From Bugulina stolonifera (lineage: Eukaryota; Bryozoa; Gymnolaemata; Cheilostomatida; Bugulidae): a stretch of 64,000 nt of DNA. Shown in pieces: positions 48,205 to 58,926 of this stretch (position 1 is its first letter; each line of letters starts with the position of its first letter). Location: positions 15,583,072 through 15,647,071 of the forward strand of contig OW285189.1 in NCBI GenBank assembly GCA_935421135.1, given 5' to 3'. Under the pieces are notes generated by a model that was given only the letters and a program-made list of their open reading frames with translations, was not told the origin of the DNA and searched no databases. Both the position numbers and the translations under genes were made by a program.

Positions 48205-51200
48205 ATGCAATCAGATTTGCTTGATGACCTTCATCAACTAGATGATGATGATGACCAAATTCCACAAAAATCATCTTCTCGACAATCGACAGAAATCCAG
48301 GAAGTTTTATCGACTTGGTCCTCATTTTCAGACCTTTCGCCTGTGGCAGCTTCTCCAGAGGCTCAGCGAGTCTTGTCTAGATTGTCATTTTCAAGTGTTG
48401 AGCAGACATCTTACAAGCCTTCCGATATTAATCATGAATCTGCTCCAAGAAACTCTTCATTGGTTGAATCTACTACTTACCCCAAGGAGAATCAACAAAC
48501 TCATTCTCACCATTCTCCTACACGCTCTCTGGAATCTATTTCATCCATAATAAACAAGCCTCAAACCAAAAATGAGAGTAGAGTTTCTAGGAATTCTAGT
48601 GGTAATTCCTGGAGTGTTTTGTCTAGAAATAACTCGGCACACCATGGTAATAGTAAAATTTCTCACCACTCTGTCATTCCTAGTGAGGAAAAGATTCCTA
48701 CTCCTTCTCTGGATATACAGCCGGATATTTCCTACTACTCACCTCAAACTACCCAAACTAATTCACCACATACCAACACTGATCAATGGGGTGCTACCTC
48801 CAGACTATCAAGACCTACATGTTCAGCCAACAGTGATAGACACACACCGCAACAGCGTCCTGATGGTATGCCAACACATCAACATATTGAAGAGCCTTCT
48901 ACAACCATAAGTGCCGCATGTAATAATGATGATTCTTCTTTTTTGAATAGAAACCCAGAAAACAATAATACAGTTTCTGAAGATTCGCTTATAACTAAGC
49001 CATCTACTCTTCATATCGATCCAAATACCACTAACAACCAGAGGTTGGTACGGCCACATGATAATGACCCTGAACACGACCCACTGCATAGTAAGCAGTC
49101 AACCAGTCCTTCTAAGACAGTTTCTCCAAATAGTGTCAAGGATATTGTTCAGCCTTTAGCATCTGTCCAAGAATGTACTACTAAACTAACCAGTGAGTCT
49201 TACTGGAAAGATCAATCACCACTAGAAACTTCTGAAACTTTACAAAAACTTGAAATGTCTCCTGGAAGAATGTCAACACCATCTTTGAGCTCTCAGGGTA
49301 TTAGTAATAATACGTCAACAAAACCAGGCACAGAAGTTCACCAAATAATAGATGATGATGCACTACAGACATTTCCAACAGAGCTGGTGAATAGTATCTG
49401 CCTAACACCAACTAATGAGAAACATCAACAGCCTTTATCTCCTACCATCTCACCTAAAGTCACTGAAGAGACCAATCATAGTATTATCGATGACGTTCAT
49501 GTACACACGCACCTACAGAAGATTGAACCAGTCCATAAACACTCCACCAATGAGAGTAATGCTATACAAACTCTAGCCAATGAAATTCCTCCAGAGTTAT
49601 CTCTAAATATCACGCCAGAACCTTTAACCAAAGTTGGAAACTTAACCACTGAGCATATACTAGATATTAAACCACCCTCTCTGATTAAACCATTAGATGA
49701 AGATCCAGACACTAACACTGTACAATTATCAACCAATGAGAACTCTGTTCAGTTTTCTCCTTTACGAGAGCCCTCCGAAGGAGTTGAGCAGAGAATTAAC
49801 ACCGATGCCAATCAAACTGAAGCAATACCTACCCATTTGACAGACAATGAGATTGTACCTGACCTTCCACATACACCATCCAGATCTCCTTCATGCTCAA
49901 AAAATCCTGCTGATGAAAGGGAGCAAAATAATTCTGTTGAATCCGACCTGACATCATCTGGCACCTCTGATCATGGCAAACGGCCATCTTCCACATGCAA
50001 GACACATCGAGCTGAAGCCGAACTACCTCCCCCTACCCTTTCCAAACAAATAGATGAGACAATAGCTGTAGGTACTGTTGCAGGCATTACTATGTCAAGC
50101 TCAATGAGACAGTCTCCAGATAAGGTTGAATCAATACAAGAATTGCCGTCTGGAAATACAAAGAGTTTCGACACATCAAGTAGGAAATCTTCAGCCAGTG
50201 TTACTAAGCATAAGGACCATGTTGAAGAAAGCAATTCTAGGTCACCAAGTCGTAGCGTTAGATCTTTTCAAATGCCACAACAATCTTCTTTAGAGCCTAA
50301 GCCAATCGATTCCACAGAAAATATGACCGGAAAAGAAATGTTGGCAGCTCATCAATTAAATGTCAAAGAATTAACAGAGAGCCAACAGGAAGTTACAGCA
50401 GTTGAGGAGATACGGCGAGTATATTCTAGAAATTCTTTTGAGGTAACTCCAAATGCAGCTCTCCTTTATGACATTGATCCGACCACTGGTGAACATTATG
50501 ACATTGCCGTCAACTCATGCTCACCTTCTCATCAAAATATTGCAGAAAAGTCAGTGGATAATTCGGACCCTCCTGCTATGAGAACTCACACACCTGAGAT
50601 TCATTCTGTCACATTGCGTCAACGACATTCTGCCCACAAGAAAGTTATTCCCGTTTCCGACACGACACCTATGGACTCTAATGACATGCTGCCATCGGTT
50701 TCCAAAAACGTTACAGAAGCTGGTAAAATTTTATCCGAAGAAAAATTGGTGTTACAGAGGATATCATCAGCTGAATCTAGCAAGCCTTCACAATCGGTTA
50801 GTTATCCAAATAACAGACAGCCATTGTATGACAACTACACTGAACCAACGACAATCAATAGTCGACTAAAAAGAGAGTTATCCACTCTTGGAGCAGCAAC
50901 TGAAAAATTTGAAATTGTGAATGAACTACCTTCAAAGAAAGACCATCCTCACCAACTCTTCACCAGACAAGTCACAAATGTTTTGTATAAAACTTCAAGA
51001 AAATCAACAACTTTTGGTGAGAATCAGTCAACCCATCGCCATAAATTGAATTATCATTCCGAGGCAGAATATGATCCATGCCGTGAATGGTTACGTCTGA
51101 TAACAGGACTTGTATCAGTAGTAGTAGCTATTATTACAGTGTATCCAATTCATCTTGGTGTCGACTGTTACTTGGATCAGTATGAAGATGATGAACTGGA

Positions 51201-51420
51201 TCTTTCACAGTGCAAGAATCTATTTAATATTGAACTGTCCATTGTTGTCCTTGGTATTGCAGTCGCAGTGGAAGTGGTTACTATAGCCTTATTTATGTTT
51301 GCGTGTAGACACGAATTTTGTGGGGCAAAAAGAAATTACAAAACAGGTTTACTCTGTTGTTCCCCGACACATACTGCAGTTGTCTATCCAATTTCACCAC
51401 CAGAAAGTGGCTCAACGTAG
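48205..51420 (+). CDS. YDPCREW-domain membrane protein, long paralog (1071 aa)
   Basis: Single coding exon; I do not recognise the family. Residues 1-950 are low-complexity and rich in Ser, Thr, Pro, Asn and His, so probably disordered, with no signal peptide. Residues ~953-1065 form a compact domain shared with the two genes downstream. It has AEYDPCREWLRLITGL, a hydrophobic segment reading into VYPIHLGVDCYLD, an acidic loop, QCKNLFNIE, a second hydrophobic segment, then ACRHEFCGAKR and a Cys-Cys tail. Two transmembrane helices with conserved Cys in the loops are predicted. If the long N-terminus stays cytosolic, the loop between the helices would face outside or a lumen. A TTTCAG acceptor 7 bp upstream of the ATG suggests a spliced 5' UTR, so this is not a simple retrocopy. 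Confidence 0.85.
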   Translation: MQSDLLDDLHQLDDDDDQIPQKSSSRQSTEIQEVLSTWSSFSDLSPVAASPEAQRVLSRLSFSSVEQTSYKPSDINHESAPRNSSLVESTTYPKENQQTHSHHSPTRSLESISSIINKPQTKNESRVSRNSSGNSWSVLSRNNSAHHGNSKISHHSVIPSEEKIPTPSLDIQPDISYYSPQTTQTNSPHTNTDQWGATSRLSRPTCSANSDRHTPQQRPDGMPTHQHIEEPSTTISAACNNDDSSFLNRNPENNNTVSEDSLITKPSTLHIDPNTTNNQRLVRPHDNDPEHDPLHSKQSTSPSKTVSPNSVKDIVQPLASVQECTTKLTSESYWKDQSPLETSETLQKLEMSPGRMSTPSLSSQGISNNTSTKPGTEVHQIIDDDALQTFPTELVNSICLTPTNEKHQQPLSPTISPKVTEETNHSIIDDVHVHTHLQKIEPVHKHSTNESNAIQTLANEIPPELSLNITPEPLTKVGNLTTEHILDIKPPSLIKPLDEDPDTNTVQLSTNENSVQFSPLREPSEGVEQRINTDANQTEAIPTHLTDNEIVPDLPHTPSRSPSCSKNPADEREQNNSVESDLTSSGTSDHGKRPSSTCKTHRAEAELPPPTLSKQIDETIAVGTVAGITMSSSMRQSPDKVESIQELPSGNTKSFDTSSRKSSASVTKHKDHVEESNSRSPSRSVRSFQMPQQSSLEPKPIDSTENMTGKEMLAAHQLNVKELTESQQEVTAVEEIRRVYSRNSFEVTPNAALLYDIDPTTGEHYDIAVNSCSPSHQNIAEKSVDNSDPPAMRTHTPEIHSVTLRQRHSAHKKVIPVSDTTPMDSNDMLPSVSKNVTEAGKILSEEKLVLQRISSAESSKPSQSVSYPNNRQPLYDNYTEPTTINSRLKRELSTLGAATEKFEIVNELPSKKDHPHQLFTRQVTNVLYKTSRKSTTFGENQSTHRHKLNYHSEAEYDPCREWLRLITGLVSVVVAIITVYPIHLGVDCYLDQYEDDELDLSQCKNLFNIELSIVVLGIAVAVEVVTIALFMFACRHEFCGAKRNYKTGLLCCSPTHTAVVYPISPPESGST

Positions 51421-51902
51421 ATGATTGTGACTGGCACTTACATAAACATACCGTTATTGCTCAAGACTACTTTTTATTTTACCTGCTCAAAGTATTATAA
51501 ACCTGTTTGAATATTATTTTCCATTATATGTTTATATAAATTACTCTGTAATAATAATATGCAGTGCTGTTTTCAAGTTTTTCACACTTGTTATCTGTTG
51601 TGATCTGCCAATAACATTATACATTATAATTCTCTTACCTATAAAAACTTGTCTTATACCATTCCCACTGTTCCACCAACCCACACATTCTCTATGTTAT
51701 TTTCAATGCCTTCTGCAGGTACAGTTGGAGAATCTGCTTGCTACCATGTAATATACAACTGCTGCAATTAATATAATAACGTAGCAGTATGATAATGATG
51801 TCATAGCATGTGGTGAAGCCATACCTAAAAAATACCTAAACAAAGTTCCATTAATAAATTGGCAGAACAATGTTGCTACCTTATTCATAATATACATAAT
51901 AT
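51421..51902. other. 3' flank of the long YDPCREW gene
   Basis: AT-rich, no further coding exon. The next feature is the transposon boundary at 51903. Confidence 0.4.
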
Positions 51903-52330
51903 TGTAATGTGACACACCAATGATAGTACGGGTGTGGGAAGGGTCTAAGAGTGGTCGACTAGACCTGCTTCCAATTCCATAAACTGAGGAGTGAGGAGTG
52001 ATTATGTGGTAGATTGTATTGCCTGTGCGACCCATAGAATCAGAGTCATTGCTTATAGATCATTCTCATGAGTATGGTCTATGCTACTTTAGTCACTTCG
52101 GGCTTTAAGGTCCAATGGGACGGAGAGTCGGAAATGTCAAATGTGCTACTCTAGAAAAGACAACTCCAGATGCTTCTGATAGTGGTCTTTATTGAAGTCC
52201 AAGCACTAACTGAATCATAACATGAAAAGCGATTTCCTTGTATCGTTTTGCATTTCTGGTGAAAACTTCCGGGAAGGTGCAACCGCATCTCGGTCTTAGG
52301 TATTTCACAATAGTAGCAGAAAAACATGTA
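51903..52330 (-). mobile_element. LTR-like repeat, minus orientation
   Basis: It begins TGTAATGTGACACAC directly after ATAT (51899-51902), as at 15257. It shares the GGGTGTGGGAAG..TAAGAGTGGTCGA block with the 15.3-kb arm, and read on the minus strand it has CAATAAAGACC near 52190. It pairs loosely as an inverted repeat with the plus-oriented copy ending near 54161. Confidence 0.55.
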
Positions 52331-53040
52331 TAATCATGTAGATTCATAAAAGGTCAGATTATGTAATATGTAATAGCCCCCCCCCCTATAAAATCAAGCA
52401 TACAGGTAAGGATTACAAATAATATTGGACAATTAGTTACAACAGATAATTATTATTATAGGATGAATGCACAATACAAGCCAATTAAAATTATAAAAAA
52501 AATTATAGTTATGCACAATGTATGTCAGTATATACGTGTACACATACAAAAGTAATTAGACAATTTATGGCAAAAAACTACAAGTATGAGTTAAGAATAT
52601 ACAAGTGCCAAGGTACTAATGTGCATTAAGTGTTGGATCGGTGAGGGTCGAGGCCCATAATGTCAGTACAAAGGAATGTTCACCTCACCACAAATGATGG
52701 CTGACATGCATAAATTAAGTACTCCACAACATGCTCATCACTAGCACGTGATTGTATGTTGCATAACATACATCATATAATATATCATAATTACAGCTGT
52801 CATATTGTGATGCATTGTAGTAAATCAGCCTCCGTAGTAGTCTCCCCTGGCTAATAACTAGACGCTGACAATATCTTGTCACCTTATACATCATAGAGTT
52901 ACCTCTATGTTATACATGCTTGACATTACACTTATTATCTCACCATTATTATCAACTACTGCATGCATAATGTGTATTATACTATTATTAGCCAATCAGG
53001 CCTTCGCATTCATTGCATAGTTTAATTATACTGCTGTGTG
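52331..53040. other. Sequence between the inverted LTR-like arms
   Basis: AT-rich, with a run of 11 C at about 52378. No ORF with similarity was found; it is presumably the interior or a degenerate start of the plus-oriented repeat. Confidence 0.35.
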
Positions 53041-54161
53041 CAATTACTTCTTTGCCTGATTATTACTCTAAGTCTTTTTACCTGTATACTTTTGGGGCCA
53101 TAATTATATATTATCTGTTTTAGCATATTGTAAGTACTTTTTTGTGCAAGGCCGACCTCGGGCGTAATTCCGCCATATTGTTATGCAATTTCCGGTACGA
53201 TACCTTATCGTACCGCCCAATACCTTATCGTACCTTTTTACTGGAAGTATTGTTGTGGATGTGTCCCAGACGGCCCAAGGTCTGTACACAAGCCACAGAC
53301 GACTTGTAGGTGCAGATGCAGAGAACGGCTACCTAGCCAAAACAACCTCCCTAGCAGATGTTCAAAGTGTAATGCTCAAGCATCAATTGATCAACGCATC
53401 AATATAACTCATAGAATATATAAGTGTATGTATGATGTATTGAGTGATCTTGAGGGCACGAAGGCATACAAGAGATTGCAAAGTACAACAAGAATCAGGC
53501 TCCTTATATAGCTGAAGGAGACAAAGGAAATACTAGACAAAGAAAACCACTAGTTCCGGCGTTGGCCGTTTACATTAGTAAGCCGTTCACAATAGTAGGT
53601 CGTTTACATAAGGTCGTTCAAATAACAATAAGGCCGTTCATGATAGAGACGGCTAGTAATCAAACACTATAATTAGCTATAGAAAAGGTTACATAATCAT
53701 ATACTAAGGATTATGTAACAAGCTAAGCACATACAGGATACTATTTATGATACAACAAAGACGACTATAATGGTAGACTATTATATAATAACATAAAGGG
53801 CTCGACGGCCTTAAGGGTCGTCGGCTAGCAAACGGACTGGGGTCGTCCATTACAGTATCTTATGTATAAAAGCTCACGCATTTTGCTGTACAAATCAGTT
53901 GTCGATTGCGCTCTAATAAAGCAACACCTCCTAACTCGACCTACAGAGTCTTACTCTTGCAGGCAGGCAGCTCCAGCCCTGGTCTTTTAGACCTCAGCGC
54001 CCGAACTACAACCGTCGGCCTACGCCTTCATCAATAATCACAAGAGCTTAACTCGACTGTTCACTCTTTATGTAATGTGTGGAAGTTACCTTGGCAGCCC
54101 ATTACCAACTAGCAAGCGCTTTCCGTACCCGTGCGTACATCATACACTAAAAACCTTACAG
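53041..54161 (+). mobile_element. LTR-like repeat, plus orientation, with internal insertion
   Basis: It shares with the 16.3-kb arm the blocks TAAGTCTTTTTACCTGTATAC, ACCTCGGGCGT..TTCCGCCAT, TTTCCGGTACGATACCTTATC and, after a gap, TTTTAGACCTCAGCGCC and TCACTCTTTATGTAATGTGTG. It has TATGTATAAAAGC (53861-53873) and AATAAAG (53915-53921). Extra sequence at about 53220-53860 is absent from the 16-kb copy and includes a 50-codon open stretch (53255-53407). The end at 54161 (CCTTACA) lacks the ATAT seen at other copies. Confidence 0.6.
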
Positions 54162-54194
54162 TACTGTAGTGTTTTAGGGTACACCTGTGTACCT

Positions 54195-54334
54195 GAGAAT
54201 GGTCTATCGACCCTCCTGTTACATGTACTGAATAAAGATTATAACGCTTGACTAGCACTGACTACTTGTTCTTATCATATTGATCTTACACTGTAGATCC
54301 GAGTAACTTGGCTATTTATTCTATATCCTCATGG
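54195..54334. repeat. 140-bp direct repeat, copy 1 (left of the zinc-finger ORF)
   Basis: About 90% identical by eye to 56297-56436. It contains ATGGTCTATCGACCCTCC, GAATAAAGATTATAA and GTAGATCCGAGTAACTTGGC. Same orientation as copy 2 and 2.1 kb apart, as expected for short LTRs or a composite-element boundary. Confidence 0.8.
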
Positions 54335-54874
54335 TCATGGGCGCGTCCCTAATTTAGTTGCCCTGTAGGATCTTAGGCTGTGTAGAGATAGATGTGTCTT
54401 TATTTCAGCCCAAAGCGCAAGTGGCTAAGCATGAGAAAATGGCCCTGCTTTTAAAAACTTATAAAACTAGCTGCCGGTAGTTTCTGACAAAAAATTGCGA
54501 AATACTGTATACATGTAGGTACAACTAATGTAAGTATCGATTTTATGCTACATTTCAGAAATACAAACAAAATGCTATCAAGGGTTATGATTATTCAGGT
54601 ACAGTACAACATGGGAATAATACAATTAATTGATTACAATTACGTGTATATACAAATATAGCTATCTATGGACCCTATACATAGCTTAGGGTTGAGACCG
54701 ATATAAAAGGTTGGTTGTTTCAGGGCGGGTGCACAGATTATTTACACATGCAATAAAACAATATCATAATTATGTACTATTTATAATAGGTAAGTATACG
54801 AAACTAGGCTCTCAATGTCAAGACTAAAGACTGGAGTGTAATGAATGTCTAGCCATGGACATAGCCCCTTCACA
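54335..54874. other. Spacer between the direct repeat and the zinc-finger ORF
   Basis: No ORF or recognised element. It would be the 3' UTR of the minus-strand ORF. Confidence 0.4.
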
Positions 54875-56113
54875 CTAGGCAACATCAGTGCCTAGTGTCA
54901 GAGTCAGCAGGCTACGATATAAAGTAACTTCTTTTGAGACTCGCACCAAGTCCTTCTGGATAGTACGAAGAGAAACAGGCTGATTTATGTGTTGGGAAGC
55001 CAATTGCTGTAATGCTGCTTCTTTGGTATACAAGGGCTCCAGTTTCTGTGTTATAAAAGTCACAAGTTGCAACCTACTCTCCTCCAAGTTGATCTTGGGT
55101 TCCAGGGCAGCCAAAACAGCCTCGAGGTTTGTGACTGGTTCCTCTGGAATCTCAGGTGAAAGAAGTAGGGGTCGCGCTGTTTGGTCAGGTGCATCAAAAG
55201 GGAAGTGGTCGAAAATTTCTTCTTTGACTATTATAGGGGGACTCGAGGGTTGTTGTAGCATGGCCGGTGTAGCTAGAGTGTCTGGTGTAGCTGGTGCCAC
55301 TGGCGTCTTGATGGGGCTAACCTCTATCATCTGTCGGGGGAACGGAGCCGTACTAGTGAAGATGGCTGCTGACAACTGTCTAGGAGGCGATCCTTCCTCC
55401 AGTGGGGCTGGAAATGAGGAGGCCAGCATACTTTCACATGGTGCTGCCTCGTTCCAGATAGGAAGGGGCCCTTGTCTGTCAAAGAGTGTAGTCTGTACCA
55501 AGGAAGTACTGGCTCTCCTCTTTCTCTTCGATTGAGAGAAAGAGTAGCCAGGTTTGGGTGAGTCCTTCCTCTTCTGAGCACTACTCTTCTTAGACTGTCC
55601 CACTGGTCTGTGTTGACCATCTAGTACAGGATGGCAAGGTGTGAATGGCGGTGGGTTCTGGTTCCCCCACCACTTCATGAGGGCTCCATAGCTCTCTCTG
55701 TCAGAGAGGAAAATCTTCTCACCACATAGGGGAGTGCGCTGGGCACGGTGTTGGCTTATCGTGTCTCTACTTACTGATCCTCGGCCGCACTTGCAGTAAT
55801 ACCTGGCGAAGTGCTGCCACACATGAACCCGCAGACGTCGGATAGTGCCTTTATATCCGCACTCCGCACAGGTTAGAGCAAGACGGCTTCGCTCCATCAG
55901 CTGGTCTCGTGAATTTCTGGTGGTCTGAGTTATCCAGGGGTGGACTGCTTTGGAGGGCGGTTCCTCGGAGTTGAGCTTTTCCTGCTGGACTCTGGCCTGC
56001 CGCAGTCGAGGCAGTGACTTCCCTGTGGGTGCTACCGTTGAACTGAGGGGAAGAGTTGCCTCTGGCATTAGAGTCTTCCTCACTGGGGAAGGGGTGGAAT
56101 CTCTGCTGCTCAT
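54875..56113 (-). CDS. 412-residue zinc-finger protein in a repeat-bounded element
   Basis: Uninterrupted minus-strand frame of 412 codons; I do not recognise the family. The N-terminal ~75 residues are Ser/Pro/Arg-rich. Residues ~80-130 hold a C2H2-type finger (CAECGYKGTIRRLRVHVWQH) followed by a CKC..H..C second finger. Then come a basic nuclear-localisation-like segment (KRKRRAST) and a Pro-rich acidic middle. The last ~75 residues look helical, possibly a coiled coil (SRLQLVTFITQKLEPLYTKE). A DNA- or RNA-binding role is inferred. Base composition is clearly more GC-rich than the neighbouring host genes, and 140-bp direct repeats bracket it, so it probably belongs to a mobile element. A host gene caught between two solo repeats is the alternative. 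Confidence 0.68.
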   Translation of the reverse strand: MSSRDSTPSPVRKTLMPEATLPLSSTVAPTGKSLPRLRQARVQQEKLNSEEPPSKAVHPWITQTTRNSRDQLMERSRLALTCAECGYKGTIRRLRVHVWQHFARYYCKCGRGSVSRDTISQHRAQRTPLCGEKIFLSDRESYGALMKWWGNQNPPPFTPCHPVLDGQHRPVGQSKKSSAQKRKDSPKPGYSFSQSKRKRRASTSLVQTTLFDRQGPLPIWNEAAPCESMLASSFPAPLEEGSPPRQLSAAIFTSTAPFPRQMIEVSPIKTPVAPATPDTLATPAMLQQPSSPPIIVKEEIFDHFPFDAPDQTARPLLLSPEIPEEPVTNLEAVLAALEPKINLEESRLQLVTFITQKLEPLYTKEAALQQLASQHINQPVSLRTIQKDLVRVSKEVTLYRSLLTLTLGTDVA

Positions 56114-56296
56114 GATATTATGGTTGAGTTGAGTGTACTGATAGTCAGGGTTAGTAAAAGGTTTGTGTACAAGTGAGCTGAGTGACTGAATGTAGAGGTG
56201 TGACTCGTTTGCACTTCATGCAAGAAATGGATGACTTCCTGTTGAGTGTAGAGCTGCATCTCAGATGTGTACACCTGCTGTGTGCTGTGAGGGATC

Positions 56297-56436
56297 GAGA
56301 GTGGTCTATCGACCCTCCTATTACATTTACTGAATAAAGATTATAATGCTTGACTGCACTGACTATATTGTTCTTATCAAATTGAGCATACACTGTAGAT
56401 CCGAGTAACTTGGCTATTTATTATGTATCCCCATGG
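56297..56436. repeat. 140-bp direct repeat, copy 2 (right of the zinc-finger ORF)
   Basis: Partner of 54195-54334. Same internal landmarks (GTGGTCTATCGACCCTCC, GAATAAAGATTATAA, GATCCGAGTAACTTGGCTAT). It lies about 180 bp upstream of the ATG of the minus-strand ORF. Confidence 0.8.
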
Positions 56437-56907
56437 GTACGACCCGACCCTAATCACTATAATTGTGATGGATGGGGCTCCTGGGCTATATGCTTACTCA
56501 GCAGGCAAGCTGGGTCACTGACTTAGTGTATTATAGCTGGCTATTACTAACATTGAAACCTTTGATATTACTGATCCTTTGTTAGGACTGCAAGCAATTA
56601 TTCCATTACTGTTATAGCATAGTGATGCATAGCCATTGTAACAAGGGAAGGCTTATTGACTGTCTACAGAGTCCAGACATGGGCACTCCAGTCATTTTAC
56701 TCAGTGCAACAGCCTGTGCATTGTGTGAAAGCTGGGGGTTGATTTCTACTCTCTTTCAGCTTTCAATAATAATTCTAATGGTTTGGTATAATTACATATT
56801 CTATTATGTCTTGTTCACCATAGAAAGGCTGAAGGGCAGACCAACAATTAGGTGTAAATTTGAAATAGCCTTTGTTCTTCACAACTACTTTACCTGGCAG
56901 TAAATAG
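56437..56907. other. Spacer, nothing recognised
   Basis: Sequence between the direct repeat and the hAT MITE. A 93-codon open frame at 56622 shows no similarity. Confidence 0.35.
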
Positions 56908-57968
56908 CAGAGCTGGGTCCAAGTCATAGATTTGACTTGACTTGCCAAGTCAAGTCAAGTCACAAGTCGACTTGACTTGGACTTGCCAACCTGCTGACTT
57001 GACTTGACTTTGACTTGCGCATCAATGTGACTTGACTTGACTTGACTTGGACACATGAATGACTTGTGATTTCGACTTGACTTTGACTTGCACATCAATG
57101 TGACTTGACTTGACTTGACTTGGACACATGAATGACTTGTGATTTTGACTTGGGTTCTGCCAAGTCAATCTGGCAAATAAAAATTTTGTACAGTGTTTAG
57201 CCAACATGGAAAAAAGGTCTCAATTGTCTACCTATTTATCATTTGTACTAGGTCGGTGCTACTAGCAGCACTCAGAGTATATCAAGGTTAGCTATGAGGA
57301 TACACAATTCAGGCAATATCTAGGCTGTGTGTACGTGAGACTACACAACGACAATGCATAGTCACAAGTACACACAGTGCAAGTAGTGTAAGTGTAGTAT
57401 AGATGTGGTGTAAGTAGTGAATACAATGCACAGTGCAATAATTACTAGAGTTAAATTGCAGGATTATACCATGTGCTGTTTACATTCTATGTAACACTTC
57501 ATCACCATTACAATATACAGTATATAATACTATATGACCAGTCTCAACCGTAGTGCCAATAATACTACTTATATAGACTAGTTCTTTACCATGATTTCAT
57601 AACATACATGTACATGCCCTGCTACACCTTGGCATAGGTTTTTCATGGATTGGAATGCCTACTAAACGTAAAAAATGATGCTTTGGAAAATGTAAAATTT
57701 TTTGAAGTTGTCTTCCACTTGACTTGCATTTCGACTTGACTTGACTTTGACTTGACTTGACTTGTGACTTGCATGACAGCTGACTTGACTTGACTTGACT
57801 TGAGGCATCACTGACTTGACTTCGACTTGACTTGCCTTCAAAATTTTCGAAGTTACTTGACTTGACTTGACTTGAGGCAGCACTGACTTGACTTCGACTT
57901 GACTTGCCTCCAAAATTTTAGAAATGACTTGACTTGTTGACTTGCAAGTCGACTTGGACCCAACTCTG
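56908..57968. mobile_element. hAT-type MITE rich in GACTT repeats, perfect 8-bp target duplication
   Basis: The ends CAGAGCTGGGTCCAAGTC (56908) and the reverse complement of the right end CAGAGTTGGGTCCAAGTC match at 17 of 18 bases. Both sides are flanked by GTAAATAG (56900-56907, 57969-57976). Both subterminal regions are arrays of GACTTGACTTG and variants, of the kind bound by transposase in other MITEs. The middle (57180-57700) is unique sequence. No transposase. Confidence 0.9.
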
Positions 57969-57976
57969 GTAAATAG

Positions 57977-58261
57977 CAACTAAAGCTAATTATTACCCAC
58001 TGTCTGTTGTCACACTTGTATACACTTTCCCCATATGCTTTTACTATTTCATACAAACAATACTCAGGATTAAGTACATGTATGCAATGTCATGGATACC
58101 AAAGGGTGTTATGAGTGTATAGCCATGGACCACCAGATAGTATGATGTATATTATGGTAAATATAATTATACAAGTACATTACATGTACATGTACATGTA
58201 CATATAGTCATATACCCATACACCGATACATCTACACATAATTATACATGTAATATTATAT
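57977..58261. other. AT-rich spacer with a short ACATGT simple repeat
   Basis: Includes TACATGTACATGTACATGTACAT near 58180. Nothing else seen. Confidence 0.4.
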
Positions 58262-58926
58262 TGTAATGGTACGCCCAGTCGTATCTTACATCTGACACTC
58301 ATTCTTGTGTGCACATACTTGTATATATCTGCTTGTACTTTACTCCTATATTATTGTATATAGTTGCATGATTATTACTAAGTCTTTTAATGCCTTTTAT
58401 ACCCATGTACAGAGGCCCGACCTCTCAGAATCCATTGATATTCATTTTGTACATGAATTGGACCATTATAAGCAACTTTTGTAGAACCCGACCTATTTTG
58501 GGTCGGCCGTCAGGCTTCCGGCGGCCATCTTGTTGCGCAACTTCCGGACGACCTTACGTCGTCTTTTCCCGACACTACGTCGGGCGGAAGTCCTTATACT
58601 ATATAAAGGGCATTGTTTCACTGTTCATTGTCTCAGTCTTCACTTGGCTTTCAATAAAGACACATCTATACTTGATACAGAGACTTTCACTTCCTTTTGT
58701 CAGGTCATTCGCTTAGCGAACCGCCTACTAGGTCGGATCACTCTCTTTCAACGTATAGTCTGAAGGTCAGACTTGGGACCAGATGGGTCGTCTCTGGTAG
58801 TTTTTGGGCTACTGAGACCGCTCGATCTTTCATGTAATGCGAAGTCCTATTACCACTCGTAGGCACTTCATTTCTGGGTCGATAGTCGTCCAAGGACGAC
58901 CGCACCAAATCACAGAAACCATTACA
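58262..58926 (+). mobile_element. Solo LTR (665 bp)
   Basis: It starts TGTAATGG and ends CCATTACA, the TG..CA inverted termini of LTRs, with ATAT directly outside both ends (58258-58261, 58927-58930). A TATA box (ACTATATAAAGG, around 58600) and a polyadenylation signal 50 bp later (CAATAAAGAC, 58653-58659) give a normal U3-R order. It shares TTACTAAGTCTTTT and the GGCGGCCATCTTGTTGCGCAACTTCCGG block in diverged form with the 16-kb and 53-kb arms. No internal retrotransposon is nearby, so it is solo. Confidence 0.82.

Noticed and set aside
54987..55535. 182-codon plus-strand frame opposite the zinc-finger ORF
   Set aside because: The minus-strand frame is longer and holds ordered zinc-finger motifs; the plus frame is its shadow.
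58390..58763. Open frames inside the 58-kb LTR
   Set aside because: They cross the TATA and polyadenylation signals of the LTR and show no gag or pol similarity.
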